DNA from: an uncultured Clostridia bacterium
GTDB lineage: Bacteria; Bacillota; Clostridia; Lachnospirales; Bianqueaceae
Assembly (NCBI GenBank): GCA_947570515.1
Contig: CANOUM010000018.1
Span: forward strand, 1-16,211
Length of the DNA: 16,211 nucleotides
Direction: 5' to 3'
In this document: positions 1-7,138 of the stretch, one piece after another
How positions within the stretch are numbered: the first letter of the stretch is position 1
Layout: each line of letters starts with the position of its first letter
Notes under the pieces: model-generated
Databases searched by the model: none
What the model saw: the letters and a program-made list of their open reading frames with translations, nothing else
What the model was told of the DNA's origin: nothing
Translations under genes and position numbers: made by a program

Positions 1-1
1 G

Positions 2-37
2 GTATTGGAGCAGGGAGAAGACATGCATGAAGAATGA
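2..37 (+). CDS. xseB: 3' end of upstream gene, probably exonuclease VII small subunit
   Basis: An open frame enters from the left edge and reads VLEQGEDMHEE before a TGA stop at 35-37. Only the last 11 residues are visible, so identity cannot be read from the protein itself. The call rests on context: in Clostridia xseB normally lies directly upstream of ispA, and its product (a small helical subunit of about 70-80 aa that binds XseA) often ends in a short acidic tail like this one. The stop overlaps the ispA start (ATG at 27) by 11 bases, which fits translational coupling inside one operon. Confidence 0.45.
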   Translation, partial: VLEQGEDMHEE

Positions 38-797
38 GGCACAAAGCTTAAAAGATAAAATTACCGAGGGGCTGGCGGCACAGTTAAACGGCAAGGATGT
101 CTATAACCGTTCAGTCTGGGAGGCTATGGAGTATAGTCTAATGGCAGGCGGAAAAAGAGTGCGCCCGCTGCTGCTGATGTGGACAGGCCTCAGTCTGGGC
201 GGAACCGAAGAAGATTTGCTGCCCTTTGCGCTTGCTCTGGAAATGATTCATACGTATTCGCTGATTCATGATGATCTTCCGGCAATGGATGACGATGATT
301 ATCGACGGGGACGCCTGACGAATCATAAGGTGTATGGAGAGGCTACGGCTATTTTAGCCGGCGATAGTCTGCTCAATTTAGCATTTGAAACAATGGCCGC
401 AGCGATGACGATGGCGGCAGAGCAGCATGCCAGCCAGAGGCTGGAAAACATGACTAAAGCTATGGCCTACATGGCCCGCTGTGCCGGGCCATCCGGCATG
501 ATTGCCGGGCAGGCGGCAGACCTGGCCAGTGAAGGCCGTCAGGTTGACATAGAAGAACTGACTTATATTGAATATAACAAGACCAGCAGGCTGCTGATGG
601 CAGCACTCGTTTGCGGAGCGCTGCTGGCAGGTGCAAAGCCGGAAGTTGTTGATCGTCTGCAAGAGGCCGGCGGAGCGCTCGGCAAAGCATTTCAGATTTG
701 GGATGATGTGCTGGATGTAGAGGGAAGTTTTGAAGAGCTTGGTAAAAAGCCAAGCAGTGATGCCGCCAGTCAGAAGGCTACGTTTGTATCCTGTTAA
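27..797 (+). CDS. ispA: Farnesyl/geranyl diphosphate synthase, C-terminally truncated
   Basis: Short-chain trans-prenyl diphosphate synthase of the IspA family, a cytosolic enzyme that condenses IPP with DMAPP/GPP to give GPP/FPP for quinone and undecaprenol precursors. The 256-aa product has the GGKRVRP substrate-binding motif near residue 42, the first aspartate-rich motif DDLPAMDDDD (D82, D83, D88) and the second one, FQIWDDVLD (D226, D227, D230), followed by the GKKPSSD loop. Start ATG 27 is preceded by GGGAGAAG at 13-20. Family members are about 290-300 aa. After KATFVS the protein stops abruptly at Cys-stop (795-797), while the expected C-terminal helices continue in another frame just downstream (793-888). 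The conserved LLGLE-type segment that should follow is missing, so this looks like a small deletion with frameshift and not a simple one-base error. The metal-binding core is intact; whether the shortened enzyme folds and works is unknown. Confidence 0.9.
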   Translation: MKNEAQSLKDKITEGLAAQLNGKDVYNRSVWEAMEYSLMAGGKRVRPLLLMWTGLSLGGTEEDLLPFALALEMIHTYSLIHDDLPAMDDDDYRRGRLTNHKVYGEATAILAGDSLLNLAFETMAAAMTMAAEQHASQRLENMTKAMAYMARCAGPSGMIAGQAADLASEGRQVDIEELTYIEYNKTSRLLMAALVCGALLAGAKPEVVDRLQEAGGALGKAFQIWDDVLDVEGSFEELGKKPSSDAASQKATFVSC

Positions 798-888
798 GGA
801 AGCACTGCATGAGATGGAGGCGCTTCCGGGTGTATACGGAGATGAAGTGCGAAAGCTCACGGCAGCGCTAATCAAAAGAAGAAATTAA
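793..888 (+). pseudogene. ispA: Out-of-frame C-terminal remnant of ispA
   Basis: In the +1 frame relative to ispA, this stretch reads VKEALHEMEALPG and goes on to end LTAALIKRRN before a TAA at 886-888, 31 residues in all. Length, charge pattern and position match the last two helices of IspA-family synthases (compare the IKEAKRLIGGL region of B. subtilis IspA, from memory). It has no start codon or ribosome binding site of its own in a useful place, so it is read as the displaced tail of ispA. Joining it to the 256-aa upstream part gives about 287 aa, still some 10-17 residues short of usual family length, consistent with a deletion of non-multiple-of-three length at about 790-795. Confidence 0.75.
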
Positions 889-906
889 AATAAGGGGTGA
901 ACCCGA

Positions 907-2766
907 TTGGAACGCTTATTGGATCAAGTGCAAAGCCCAAAAGATATTAAGGCATTTAGCTTGGCGCAGTCTCAGCAGCTGGCACAGGAAATCCGCGAAT
1001 TTTTGTTGGAACAGGTTTCCAAAACAGGAGGGCATTTAAGCTCTAATCTTGGCGTGGTAGAGCTCACAATTGCACTGCATCAGGTGTTTGATACGCCGCA
1101 GGATCAGATTGTCTGGGATGTGGGGCATCAGGCATATGTACATAAGATTTTAACTGGCCGCAAGGAGGGATTTGATACATTGCGGCAAAAGGATGGATTA
1201 AGCGGATTTCCTAAAACGGAGGAAAGCCCTTATGACGCCTTTAATACCGGGCATGCCAGCACATCTATTTCAGCAGCATACGGATTGGCAAAGGCCAGGG
1301 ATGTGTTAAAACAGCAACATGAAGTCATAGCGGTCATTGGAGATGGCTCCATGACAGGCGGTATGGCTTATGAGGCAATGAATAATGCAGGAAAAGACAG
1401 GACAAAGCTAATTGTAGTGGTGAATGACAATGAAATGTCGATTAGTCCTAATGTTGGGAGCATGTCGATGCATTTGAGCCGCTTGCGGACACGCAAAGGG
1501 TATTTGCGGGGAAAGCGAAAAATCAAGAAAGCCGTTGAAAAGTTTCCGGTGCTGCGTCCGCTGTATCAGGCTGCTGATTTTGTGAAAAATAAAGCTAAGT
1601 ACCTGTTTGTAAAAGGAATTCTATTTGAAGAGCTTGGTTTTACCTATCTGGGACCGGTAGACGGTCATGATTTGCATGATCTGAAAGAGGTGCTGCAGCA
1701 GGCGAAAGTATTGAATGAACCGGTCGTCATTCATGTGAAGACCGTTAAAGGAAAAGGATATAAACCGGCTGAGCGCAACGCGGCGCGGTATCATGGGATT
1801 GGAGCCTTTGATATAGCAACAGGAGAGGATCTGTGTGAGAAGAGAGAAACCTGGTCAGATGTGTTTGGAGAGACGCTCACGCAGATCGGCAGAAAAGATG
1901 CATCTGCAGTGGTTGTGACAGCTGCCATGCCCTCCGGTACGGGGGTTGATATATTTGGAAAGCATTTTCCGCAGCGTATCTATGATGTAGGCATTGCAGA
2001 GGAGCATGCGGTGACATTTGCGGCCGGCATGGCCAAGGGAGGTTTAAGGCCTTTTGTGGCTATTTATTCATCATTTTTGCAAAGAGCCTATGATCAGATT
2101 CTGCATGATGTATGTCTGCCTAAACTGCCGGTTGTGTTTGCAATTGACCGCAGCGGCGTCGTAGGAGAAGACGGTGAAACGCATCAAGGCGTTTTTGATA
2201 TGGCGTATCTGAGTCATATACCTAATATGACGCTACTTGCGCCCTCCGGCAAAGAAGAGATGACGGCTATGCTGCAGTTCGCGTATGCGCTTAAAGGACC
2301 GGTTGCTGTCCGATATCCTAAAGGAGCAGTTGTCATAGAGGCAGAGGAGGAGCACGAGCCGATTCAATACGGAAAAGGACGGGTATTGCAGACAGGGCAA
2401 GACACGGCCATTGTATCGGTTGGCGCTTGTCTGGCAGAGGCAAGGCGTGCAGCACAGAAAATGGAAAAACAGGGATGCAGGCCTACCATTGTTGACGCAA
2501 GGTTTATTGCGCCGATAGATGAGGAGCTGCTGCAGCAGGTTTTTCATAAACACAATCAGGTTATCATCATAGAGGATCATATCTATACAGGCGGATTTGG
2601 AATGCAGGCGGCGGCCTTAGCTAAAAGACAGGGTGTGCATTGCCGGGTCGACTGCATCAGCCTGCCGGATGAATTTTTACCGCAGGACAGCCGGCAGCAT
2701 ATTTTGGAGCAGCATGGCATTTCGGCAGAAGGAATATGGAACGTATGGCAGAAAAACAACGCTTAG
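907..2766 (+). CDS. dxs: 1-deoxy-D-xylulose-5-phosphate synthase
   Basis: Thiamine-diphosphate enzyme that condenses pyruvate and glyceraldehyde-3-phosphate to DXP, the first step of the MEP isoprenoid pathway (DXP also feeds thiamine and pyridoxal synthesis). The 619-aa length is typical. Visible motifs: SKTGGHLSSNLGVVELT near the N-terminus, GHQAY (His74), the ThDP/Mg2+ motif GDGSMTGG (145-152) with a downstream NN, AEEHAVTFAAGMA with Glu366 as the likely catalytic glutamate, and DRSGVVGEDGETHQG. A C-terminal transketolase-like domain ends the protein. The start is TTG at 907, chosen because AGGGGTG at 893-899 lies 7 bases upstream and the N-terminus then matches the family (LDQVQSPKDIK). 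It lies 18 bases after the ispA remnant and overlaps the next gene, so it is mid-operon. No missing catalytic residue seen. Confidence 0.98.
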   Translation: MERLLDQVQSPKDIKAFSLAQSQQLAQEIREFLLEQVSKTGGHLSSNLGVVELTIALHQVFDTPQDQIVWDVGHQAYVHKILTGRKEGFDTLRQKDGLSGFPKTEESPYDAFNTGHASTSISAAYGLAKARDVLKQQHEVIAVIGDGSMTGGMAYEAMNNAGKDRTKLIVVVNDNEMSISPNVGSMSMHLSRLRTRKGYLRGKRKIKKAVEKFPVLRPLYQAADFVKNKAKYLFVKGILFEELGFTYLGPVDGHDLHDLKEVLQQAKVLNEPVVIHVKTVKGKGYKPAERNAARYHGIGAFDIATGEDLCEKRETWSDVFGETLTQIGRKDASAVVVTAAMPSGTGVDIFGKHFPQRIYDVGIAEEHAVTFAAGMAKGGLRPFVAIYSSFLQRAYDQILHDVCLPKLPVVFAIDRSGVVGEDGETHQGVFDMAYLSHIPNMTLLAPSGKEEMTAMLQFAYALKGPVAVRYPKGAVVIEAEEEHEPIQYGKGRVLQTGQDTAIVSVGACLAEARRAAQKMEKQGCRPTIVDARFIAPIDEELLQQVFHKHNQVIIIEDHIYTGGFGMQAAALAKRQGVHCRVDCISLPDEFLPQDSRQHILEQHGISAEGIWNVWQKNNA

Positions 2767-3590
2767 ATGTACGTTTGGTACAGGAGGGGCTGGCGCCTTC
2801 CAGAGAAAGAGCAAAGGAATGGATTCGGGCCGGAAAGGTGAAATGCAGCGGGATCATATGTAAAAAAGCAGGGACCATGGTAGATTTAGAGGCGTCTCTG
2901 GAAGTACTGGCAGATCCGCTGCCCTATGTAAGCCGCGGAGGACTTAAACTGGAAAAAGCACTGAAAGCATTTGAGATTGGTCTCGATCATGCCGTATGTC
3001 TGGATGCGGGAGCTTCGACCGGCGGTTTTACAGACTGCATGCTGCAGCATGGTGCGGCTAAGGTATATGCTGTGGATGTGGGGCATGATCAGCTGGCCTT
3101 AAAGCTCAGAGAAGATCCAAGGGTGATCAATATAGAAAATACCAATGTGAAGCTGCTGACAGAAGCACTGATCGGGGAAGCTTGCGACTTTGCTTCTGCT
3201 GATCTGTCTTTTATTTCGCTCAGAAAGGTACTGCCCGCTATTGTTAGCTGTTTGAAGGACGGCGGCCGGCTGGTATGCTTAGTCAAGCCTCAGTTTGAAG
3301 CAGGCCGTGACAAGATCGGGAAAAAAGGGGTTGTAAAGGATGCAAAGGTGCATAAACAGGTGCTTAGAGAAATCACCACCTTTTGTGAAGAAGAAAACTG
3401 GCTTGTTTGCGGCGTAACGGCTTCTCCTATCCGTGGGCAGGAGGGAAATCGGGAGTTTTTACTTTATTTAATCAAAAATGAAAAAATGAAGAAAGGAGCA
3501 GGTGAGGAAATACCGGCACTGATTGAACGAGCGGTACGGGAGGCTCACGAAAACAAGTATGAAAACGAAGCGGCAGAAATTGATCTGTGA
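2745..3590 (+). CDS. tlyA: TlyA family rRNA (cytidine-2'-O)-methyltransferase
   Basis: Predicted SAM-dependent 2'-O-methyltransferase of the TlyA/YqxC family, which methylates cytidines in 16S and/or 23S rRNA; also called a hemolysin in older annotation. The 281-aa product begins with an S4 RNA-binding domain (about residues 4-62, RLDVRLVQEGLAPSRERAK) followed by an FtsJ-like Rossmann domain: SAM motif LDAGASTGGFTD (86-97), a central Asp153 in SADLSF and Lys181 in LVKPQFE, in line with the catalytic tetrad of this class. An upstream in-frame ATG at 2736 would add three residues; 2745 is preferred because MAEKQRLDV matches family N-termini and the AAGGA-like site at 2728-2733 is too close to 2736. 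It overlaps the dxs end by 22 bases and the argR start by 32 bases, so all three are surely co-transcribed. Confidence 0.93.
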   Translation: MAEKQRLDVRLVQEGLAPSRERAKEWIRAGKVKCSGIICKKAGTMVDLEASLEVLADPLPYVSRGGLKLEKALKAFEIGLDHAVCLDAGASTGGFTDCMLQHGAAKVYAVDVGHDQLALKLREDPRVINIENTNVKLLTEALIGEACDFASADLSFISLRKVLPAIVSCLKDGGRLVCLVKPQFEAGRDKIGKKGVVKDAKVHKQVLREITTFCEEENWLVCGVTASPIRGQEGNREFLLYLIKNEKMKKGAGEEIPALIERAVREAHENKYENEAAEIDL

Positions 3591-4020
3591 TTTAATTGAC
3601 CGGTTTGAAATTGAAACACAGGAAGAGCTGGTAGCCAAACTGCAGGAAGCAGGATGCACGGTGACACAGGCGACGGTTTCAAGAGATATCCGGCAGCTTA
3701 GACTGACGAAAATCGTGGGAGAAAGCGGAATACAAAAATATGCGCTGCCGGTCCAGGAAACGCCGGAACAGCCGCCTATGGCTGCGCTGCGTTTCAGGAG
3801 GGTGCTGCAGCAGGGCTTTGTAAGCGCTGAAGTGGCCGGAAGCTTAGTTGTGGTACGTACGATGACAGGAATGGCAATGGCAGTTGCAGCAGCGCTGGAC
3901 AGCCTGAAGCTGGAGGAAATCGTGGGAACGATTGCAGGAGATGATACGATTTTTTTGGCGGTCCATTCAGAGGAAAGCGGCCGGGCATTAAAAAATAAGA
4001 TTCTGGCACTGGTTGAATAA
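3559..4020 (+). CDS. argR: Arginine repressor ArgR
   Basis: Hexameric transcription factor that senses L-arginine and controls arginine biosynthesis and catabolism genes. The 153-aa protein has the N-terminal winged helix (1-70) with the SR recognition-helix motif ATVSRDIRQLR (Ser41, Arg42), and the C-terminal oligomerisation and arginine-binding domain with GTIAGDDTIF (Gly127, Asp128, Asp129, Thr130). Start ATG 3559 gives the usual MKTKRQKLICDLI N-terminus; the GGGAGG at 3538-3543 is 15 bases away, longer than ideal, and an in-frame TTG at 3523 would add 12 non-conserved residues. The first 32 bases overlap tlyA. In many Clostridia nadK lies between tlyA and argR; there is no room for it here. 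No ArgR operator was recognised nearby. Confidence 0.96.
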   Translation: MKTKRQKLICDLIDRFEIETQEELVAKLQEAGCTVTQATVSRDIRQLRLTKIVGESGIQKYALPVQETPEQPPMAALRFRRVLQQGFVSAEVAGSLVVVRTMTGMAMAVAAALDSLKLEEIVGTIAGDDTIFLAVHSEESGRALKNKILALVE

Positions 4021-4044
4021 GAGAAGCAAAACGGAGGGATACCT

Positions 4045-5742
4045 ATGCTGATACATCTGCGTGTGCAAAATATAGCGCTTATTGATGAAGTGATGGTGGA
4101 TCTGGAGGATGGACTTAATGTGCTGACCGGTGAAACAGGAGCTGGAAAAAGCATTATTTTGGGCGCTATCAATCTGGCGCTTGGCGGCAGAGGAAGTAAA
4201 GAACTGCTGCGGGATCCATCGCGTCCGGCTGTGATTGATCTGTTTTTTTCAGAAGAAAAATCCAGCGTTTTAAACAAGCTGAAAGAAATGGGCGTCGCAG
4301 CGGAAGATGGAGAAATTCTGATTTCACGACGTTTTGCCGCCAGCGGCCGCAGTACTTGCCAGATCAATCAGACCATGGTAACGACACAGCAGGTGAGGCA
4401 GGTAGCGGCGCTTTTGATTGACATTCATGGACAGCATGAGCACCAGTCGCTTTTAGACAGTAGCCGCCATATCGACATACTGGACCGGTTTATTCCCGGT
4501 ATTGAAGCGCTGAAAAAGGAAATGCGCGAAAAATGGGAGGCGGCCCGTGTCTTACAAAAGCAGTGGGAAGCCTATCAGGAAAAAGGAAAAGACAGAGAAC
4601 GCTTGCTTTCTTTGATGCAGTTTGAGTTAGACGAAATTGAAGCAGCTGCATGGAAAGAAAACGAAGAGGAAGAGCTAAGAGAAGAACGCAAGAAGCTTTT
4701 ATATAGTGAGAAACTGCAGGAAAGCTGTTTGGGAGCGTATGCGCTGATTCGTCAGGGCGGACGTGAGGGACAGCCTGCGCTGGATGCACTGGAAAGTGCA
4801 TTGATGAAACTGAGAGAGGCAGAAGGGTACGATCCGGCATTTTTTACACCATATGTGGCTTCGCTGGAAGAGCAACTGGCGGTTTTGCAGGATATGGCAG
4901 GGGAGCTTCGGCAGTACGGAGAAGGGCTGGAAGCAGAGCCGCAGCGGCTTTCGGAGGTAGAACAGCGACTGGATCAGATTCAGCATCTGCAAAATAAATA
5001 TGGACAGAGCTGGGAACTGGTCACAGCGTATTATCATAAGACAAAAGAAGAACAGCAAAAGCTGCAGAATCTGGCGCAGACCATCGAGGAATTGCAGCAG
5101 CAGCTTCAGAAAAAACAGAGTGAAATGCAGGTTCTTGCAGATCAAATGACCGAGAAAAGACTAGAGGCGGCCAAAAAAATTGAGGAAGAAATCACAAATG
5201 TGCTGGCTACCTTGCAGTTTAATCAGCCGATCTTTAAAATTAACCGGCAGCCCAAAGAGCTCTCGCCAAAGGGAGCCGATCAGATTCTGTTTCAGATTCG
5301 GACAAACGTGGGAGAAACGCTTCAGCCCTTGCAGCAAATTGCTTCGGGCGGCGAAATGTCGCGCGTTATGCTGGCAATTAAAACAGTTCTGGCGAAGCAG
5401 GACGAAATCAGTACGCTGATTTTTGATGAAATTGATACAGGAATCAGCGGACGTACGGCCCAAAGCGTTGCTGAAAAAATGAGTAAAATTGCACTTTATC
5501 ATCAGGTGATCTGTGTGACGCATTTGCCGCAGATAGCTGCGCTGGCAGACAGCCATATGCGGATTGAAAAAACAGTCACCGGCGAGCATACAGCGACTCA
5601 GATTCAGGTGCTCGGTGAGGAGCAGATTACAGAAGAGCTGGCACGTATGCTGGGCGGCACACAGATTACGGAAGCAGTAAAACAAAATGCAGTCGAAATG
5701 AAAACACTGGCTGAAAATTGGAAGAAAAAGGAACGCGTATAA
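4045..5742 (+). CDS. recN: DNA repair protein RecN
   Basis: SMC-like ATPase that acts early at DNA double-strand breaks and helps RecA-dependent repair. The 565-aa length is typical (about 550-580). It has the N-terminal half-ATPase with Walker A GETGAGKS (29-36) and the IHGQHEHQSLL motif characteristic of RecN, a long Glu/Gln-rich coiled coil in the middle (about 165-370), and the C-terminal half with the ABC signature SGGEMSR (434-440) and Walker B LIFDEIDTG (Asp461, Glu462), followed by the ICVTHLPQIAA His-loop. Start ATG 4045 has GGAGGG at 4033-4038. It follows argR by 24 bases. No LexA-type GAAC-N4-GTTC box was seen just upstream, so any SOS control would have to come from the operon promoter outside the window. 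Confidence 0.97.
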   Translation: MLIHLRVQNIALIDEVMVDLEDGLNVLTGETGAGKSIILGAINLALGGRGSKELLRDPSRPAVIDLFFSEEKSSVLNKLKEMGVAAEDGEILISRRFAASGRSTCQINQTMVTTQQVRQVAALLIDIHGQHEHQSLLDSSRHIDILDRFIPGIEALKKEMREKWEAARVLQKQWEAYQEKGKDRERLLSLMQFELDEIEAAAWKENEEEELREERKKLLYSEKLQESCLGAYALIRQGGREGQPALDALESALMKLREAEGYDPAFFTPYVASLEEQLAVLQDMAGELRQYGEGLEAEPQRLSEVEQRLDQIQHLQNKYGQSWELVTAYYHKTKEEQQKLQNLAQTIEELQQQLQKKQSEMQVLADQMTEKRLEAAKKIEEEITNVLATLQFNQPIFKINRQPKELSPKGADQILFQIRTNVGETLQPLQQIASGGEMSRVMLAIKTVLAKQDEISTLIFDEIDTGISGRTAQSVAEKMSKIALYHQVICVTHLPQIAALADSHMRIEKTVTGEHTATQIQVLGEEQITEELARMLGGTQITEAVKQNAVEMKTLAENWKKKERV

Positions 5743-5797
5743 GGAAGCACAAAGCCGCTCACACTATCATAAGGTGTTGACCTGATTTTTAAAACAT

Positions 5798-5803
5798 GAG
5801 GTG
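5798..5803 (+). promoter_or_regulatory. Ribosome binding site that decides the spoIVB start
   Basis: GAGGTG at 5798-5803 lies 7 bases before ATG 5811. The earlier in-frame ATG at 5796 has no purine-rich site at a usable distance and would itself overlap this site, so translation most likely starts at 5811. Confidence 0.7.
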
Positions 5804-5810
5804 TGAGCAG

Positions 5811-7037
5811 ATGAAAAAAGAAAATCGAAGGCTCTCTCCATGGATTGGAAGGAGCCTTTTATTATTGGTACTTTCGGTCTTTTTAATGCCGTATCTGCTG
5901 GTGCAGCTGGCAGTGCCCGATACAGTGCGCGTTATCGAAGGGCAAAGCTGGGAGTTTGGCGGCGAGGTATTGGAGCTGGAGGCACAGGAAAGCGACTGGG
6001 TTACCGTCAATGAAAACAGTATCCGGCGCCGGGAAGATATTGAAGATAGTACCTATGCAAGAAGCAGCGCTCAGATTAAGCTTTTTGGAATCATTCCGAT
6101 CAAATCGGTCTCGCTGGAGGTCTGGCCGGAGAAAAGACTTTTGGCCGGAGGGCATACGGTGGGCATCGATTTATATACGGATGGTATTTTAGTGCTGGGT
6201 ACCGGTAAAATAGAAACCGAATCAGGAAAAGAGAGCAGTCCTGCAAGGGGAATTCTGTATGCAGGAGATAAAATCCGCAGAGTGAACGGGCAGGAGGTCA
6301 CGACGGTAGAGCAGGTGAATGAAATCATTGCGCAAAACGGTACTGCGCCAATCACGATTCAGCTGACGCGAGAAGAAGAAAATCTGGAGGTCTCGGTCAC
6401 GCCTAAAATGGGGAAGGATGGCAAAGCTAAAATCGGTATCTGGATTCGCGACCGCGCACAAGGACTTGGTACGCTGACTTTTGTGGATCCGCAGAGCAGC
6501 GTGTTTGGAGCAGTGGGGCATGGAATCAATGATGTAGACACAGGAGAGGTACTGCCGATCCATGATGGACTCATTACGAGAGCTAAAATTCGTCATGTTG
6601 TCAAAGGGGAAGAGGGGCTTCCCGGGGAAGTGGAGGGCAGTCTTACGGGGACGATTCTGGGTCAGGTAAACCGCAATACAGAAAGCGGCGTCTATGGCCA
6701 TTACAGCGGAGAGCAAAGCGTATATGCTGAATATGAAATTGCACTAAAGGATCAGGTCAAAAATGGAGAAGCGATCATTTTGAGCGATATTTTAGACGGA
6801 GAAATTCGTGAATACACGGTAAAAATAGAAAAAGCCTCCGGACTGCCGACCTTCAATCATGGCATGGTCGTCACCGTTACGGACGAGCGGCTGTTACAGG
6901 AAACAGGCGGAATTATCCAGGGAATGAGCGGATGTCCTATTGTGCAGGAGGGTAAGCTAATCGGAGCAGTTACGCATGTGTTTGTGAAAGATCCCACCAA
7001 AGGGTATGGGATCTATATTGAAAACATGCTGGAATAA
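5811..7037 (+). CDS. spoIVB: SpoIVB sporulation serine peptidase (S55)
   Basis: Forespore-secreted serine protease that cleaves SpoIVFA and so triggers activation of pro-sigma-K in the mother cell. The 408-aa product has an N-terminal signal-anchor helix (about residues 13-34, SLLLLVLSVFLMPYLLVQLA), a PDZ domain (about 110-200, including GDKIRRVNGQEV) and the S55 peptidase domain. Spacing to the B. subtilis enzyme (catalytic His236, Asp363, Ser378, from memory) points to His237 in AVGHGI, Asp358 in VTVTDERLL and Ser373 in GMSGCP as the triad. The residue after the catalytic SerGly is Cys where B. subtilis has Ser. The C-terminus VTHVFVKDPTKGYGIYIENML is typical. It lies 68 bases after recN and 101 bases before spo0A, a neighbour pairing conserved in endospore formers. 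No clear sigma-F/sigma-G promoter was identified in the 5743-5810 gap. Confidence 0.97.
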   Translation: MKKENRRLSPWIGRSLLLLVLSVFLMPYLLVQLAVPDTVRVIEGQSWEFGGEVLELEAQESDWVTVNENSIRRREDIEDSTYARSSAQIKLFGIIPIKSVSLEVWPEKRLLAGGHTVGIDLYTDGILVLGTGKIETESGKESSPARGILYAGDKIRRVNGQEVTTVEQVNEIIAQNGTAPITIQLTREEENLEVSVTPKMGKDGKAKIGIWIRDRAQGLGTLTFVDPQSSVFGAVGHGINDVDTGEVLPIHDGLITRAKIRHVVKGEEGLPGEVEGSLTGTILGQVNRNTESGVYGHYSGEQSVYAEYEIALKDQVKNGEAIILSDILDGEIREYTVKIEKASGLPTFNHGMVVTVTDERLLQETGGIIQGMSGCPIVQEGKLIGAVTHVFVKDPTKGYGIYIENMLE

Positions 7038-7098
7038 AATTACCAAAATCTACCATAAAATAGTTGATTTTTGCCATAAATGGTATATAATGGTAAAT
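7038..7098 (+). repeat. Inverted repeat of TACCA half-sites spanning the spo0A promoter
   Basis: The 19-base arm 7038-7056 (AATTACCAAAATCTACCAT) and the arm 7080-7098 (ATGGTATATAATGGTAAAT) match as an inverted repeat at 15 of 19 positions by hand, with a 23-base spacer. Each arm carries two half-sites 10 bases apart: TACCA at 7041 and 7051 on the + strand, TGGTA at 7081 and 7091 (TACCA on the - strand). A related TGCCAT at 7072 pairs with the 7080 ATGGTA in a smaller palindrome. The dyad centre (about 7068) falls on the -35 box and the right arm contains the -10 box, so a protein bound here would be expected to affect transcription. The binding factor is unknown to me; the motif is not a Spo0A box. 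Confidence 0.6.
7064..7091 (+). promoter_or_regulatory. Probable sigma-A promoter of spo0A
   Basis: A -35 TTGATT at 7064-7069 and a perfect -10 TATAAT at 7086-7091 are separated by 16 bases. Transcription would start near 7098, leaving a leader of about 40 bases before the GTG start of spo0A. The region is AT-rich, unlike the flanking genes. I did not find a convincing sigma-H promoter or a good Spo0A box (TGTCGAA) in the 101-base gap, although spo0A in B. subtilis also uses a sigma-H promoter. Confidence 0.7.
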
Positions 7099-7138
7099 AC
7101 AAGTTGACTTTTGATGTCAGATAGAAAGGAGAACAAGG

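Noticed and set aside
3468..4367. Long minus-strand open frame (299 codons) across tlyA, argR and recN
   Set aside because: Its translation is Ser/Ile/Pro-rich with no domain I recognise, it lies antisense to three well-supported genes, and it lacks a convincing start region. It is a shadow of their codon bias.
5743..5810. Possible sporulation-sigma promoter before spoIVB
   Set aside because: TTGACC at about 5778 has no -10 at the right distance, and no sequence close to the sigma-F/sigma-G consensus (GYATA and CATWMTA) was found.
7101..7120. Second promoter or Spo0A site just before spo0A (TTGACTTTTGATGTCAGA)
   Set aside because: There is no -10 element 16-18 bases after TTGACT, the TGAC/GTCA arms are only four bases, and TGTCAGA matches the Spo0A box at just 5 of 7 positions.
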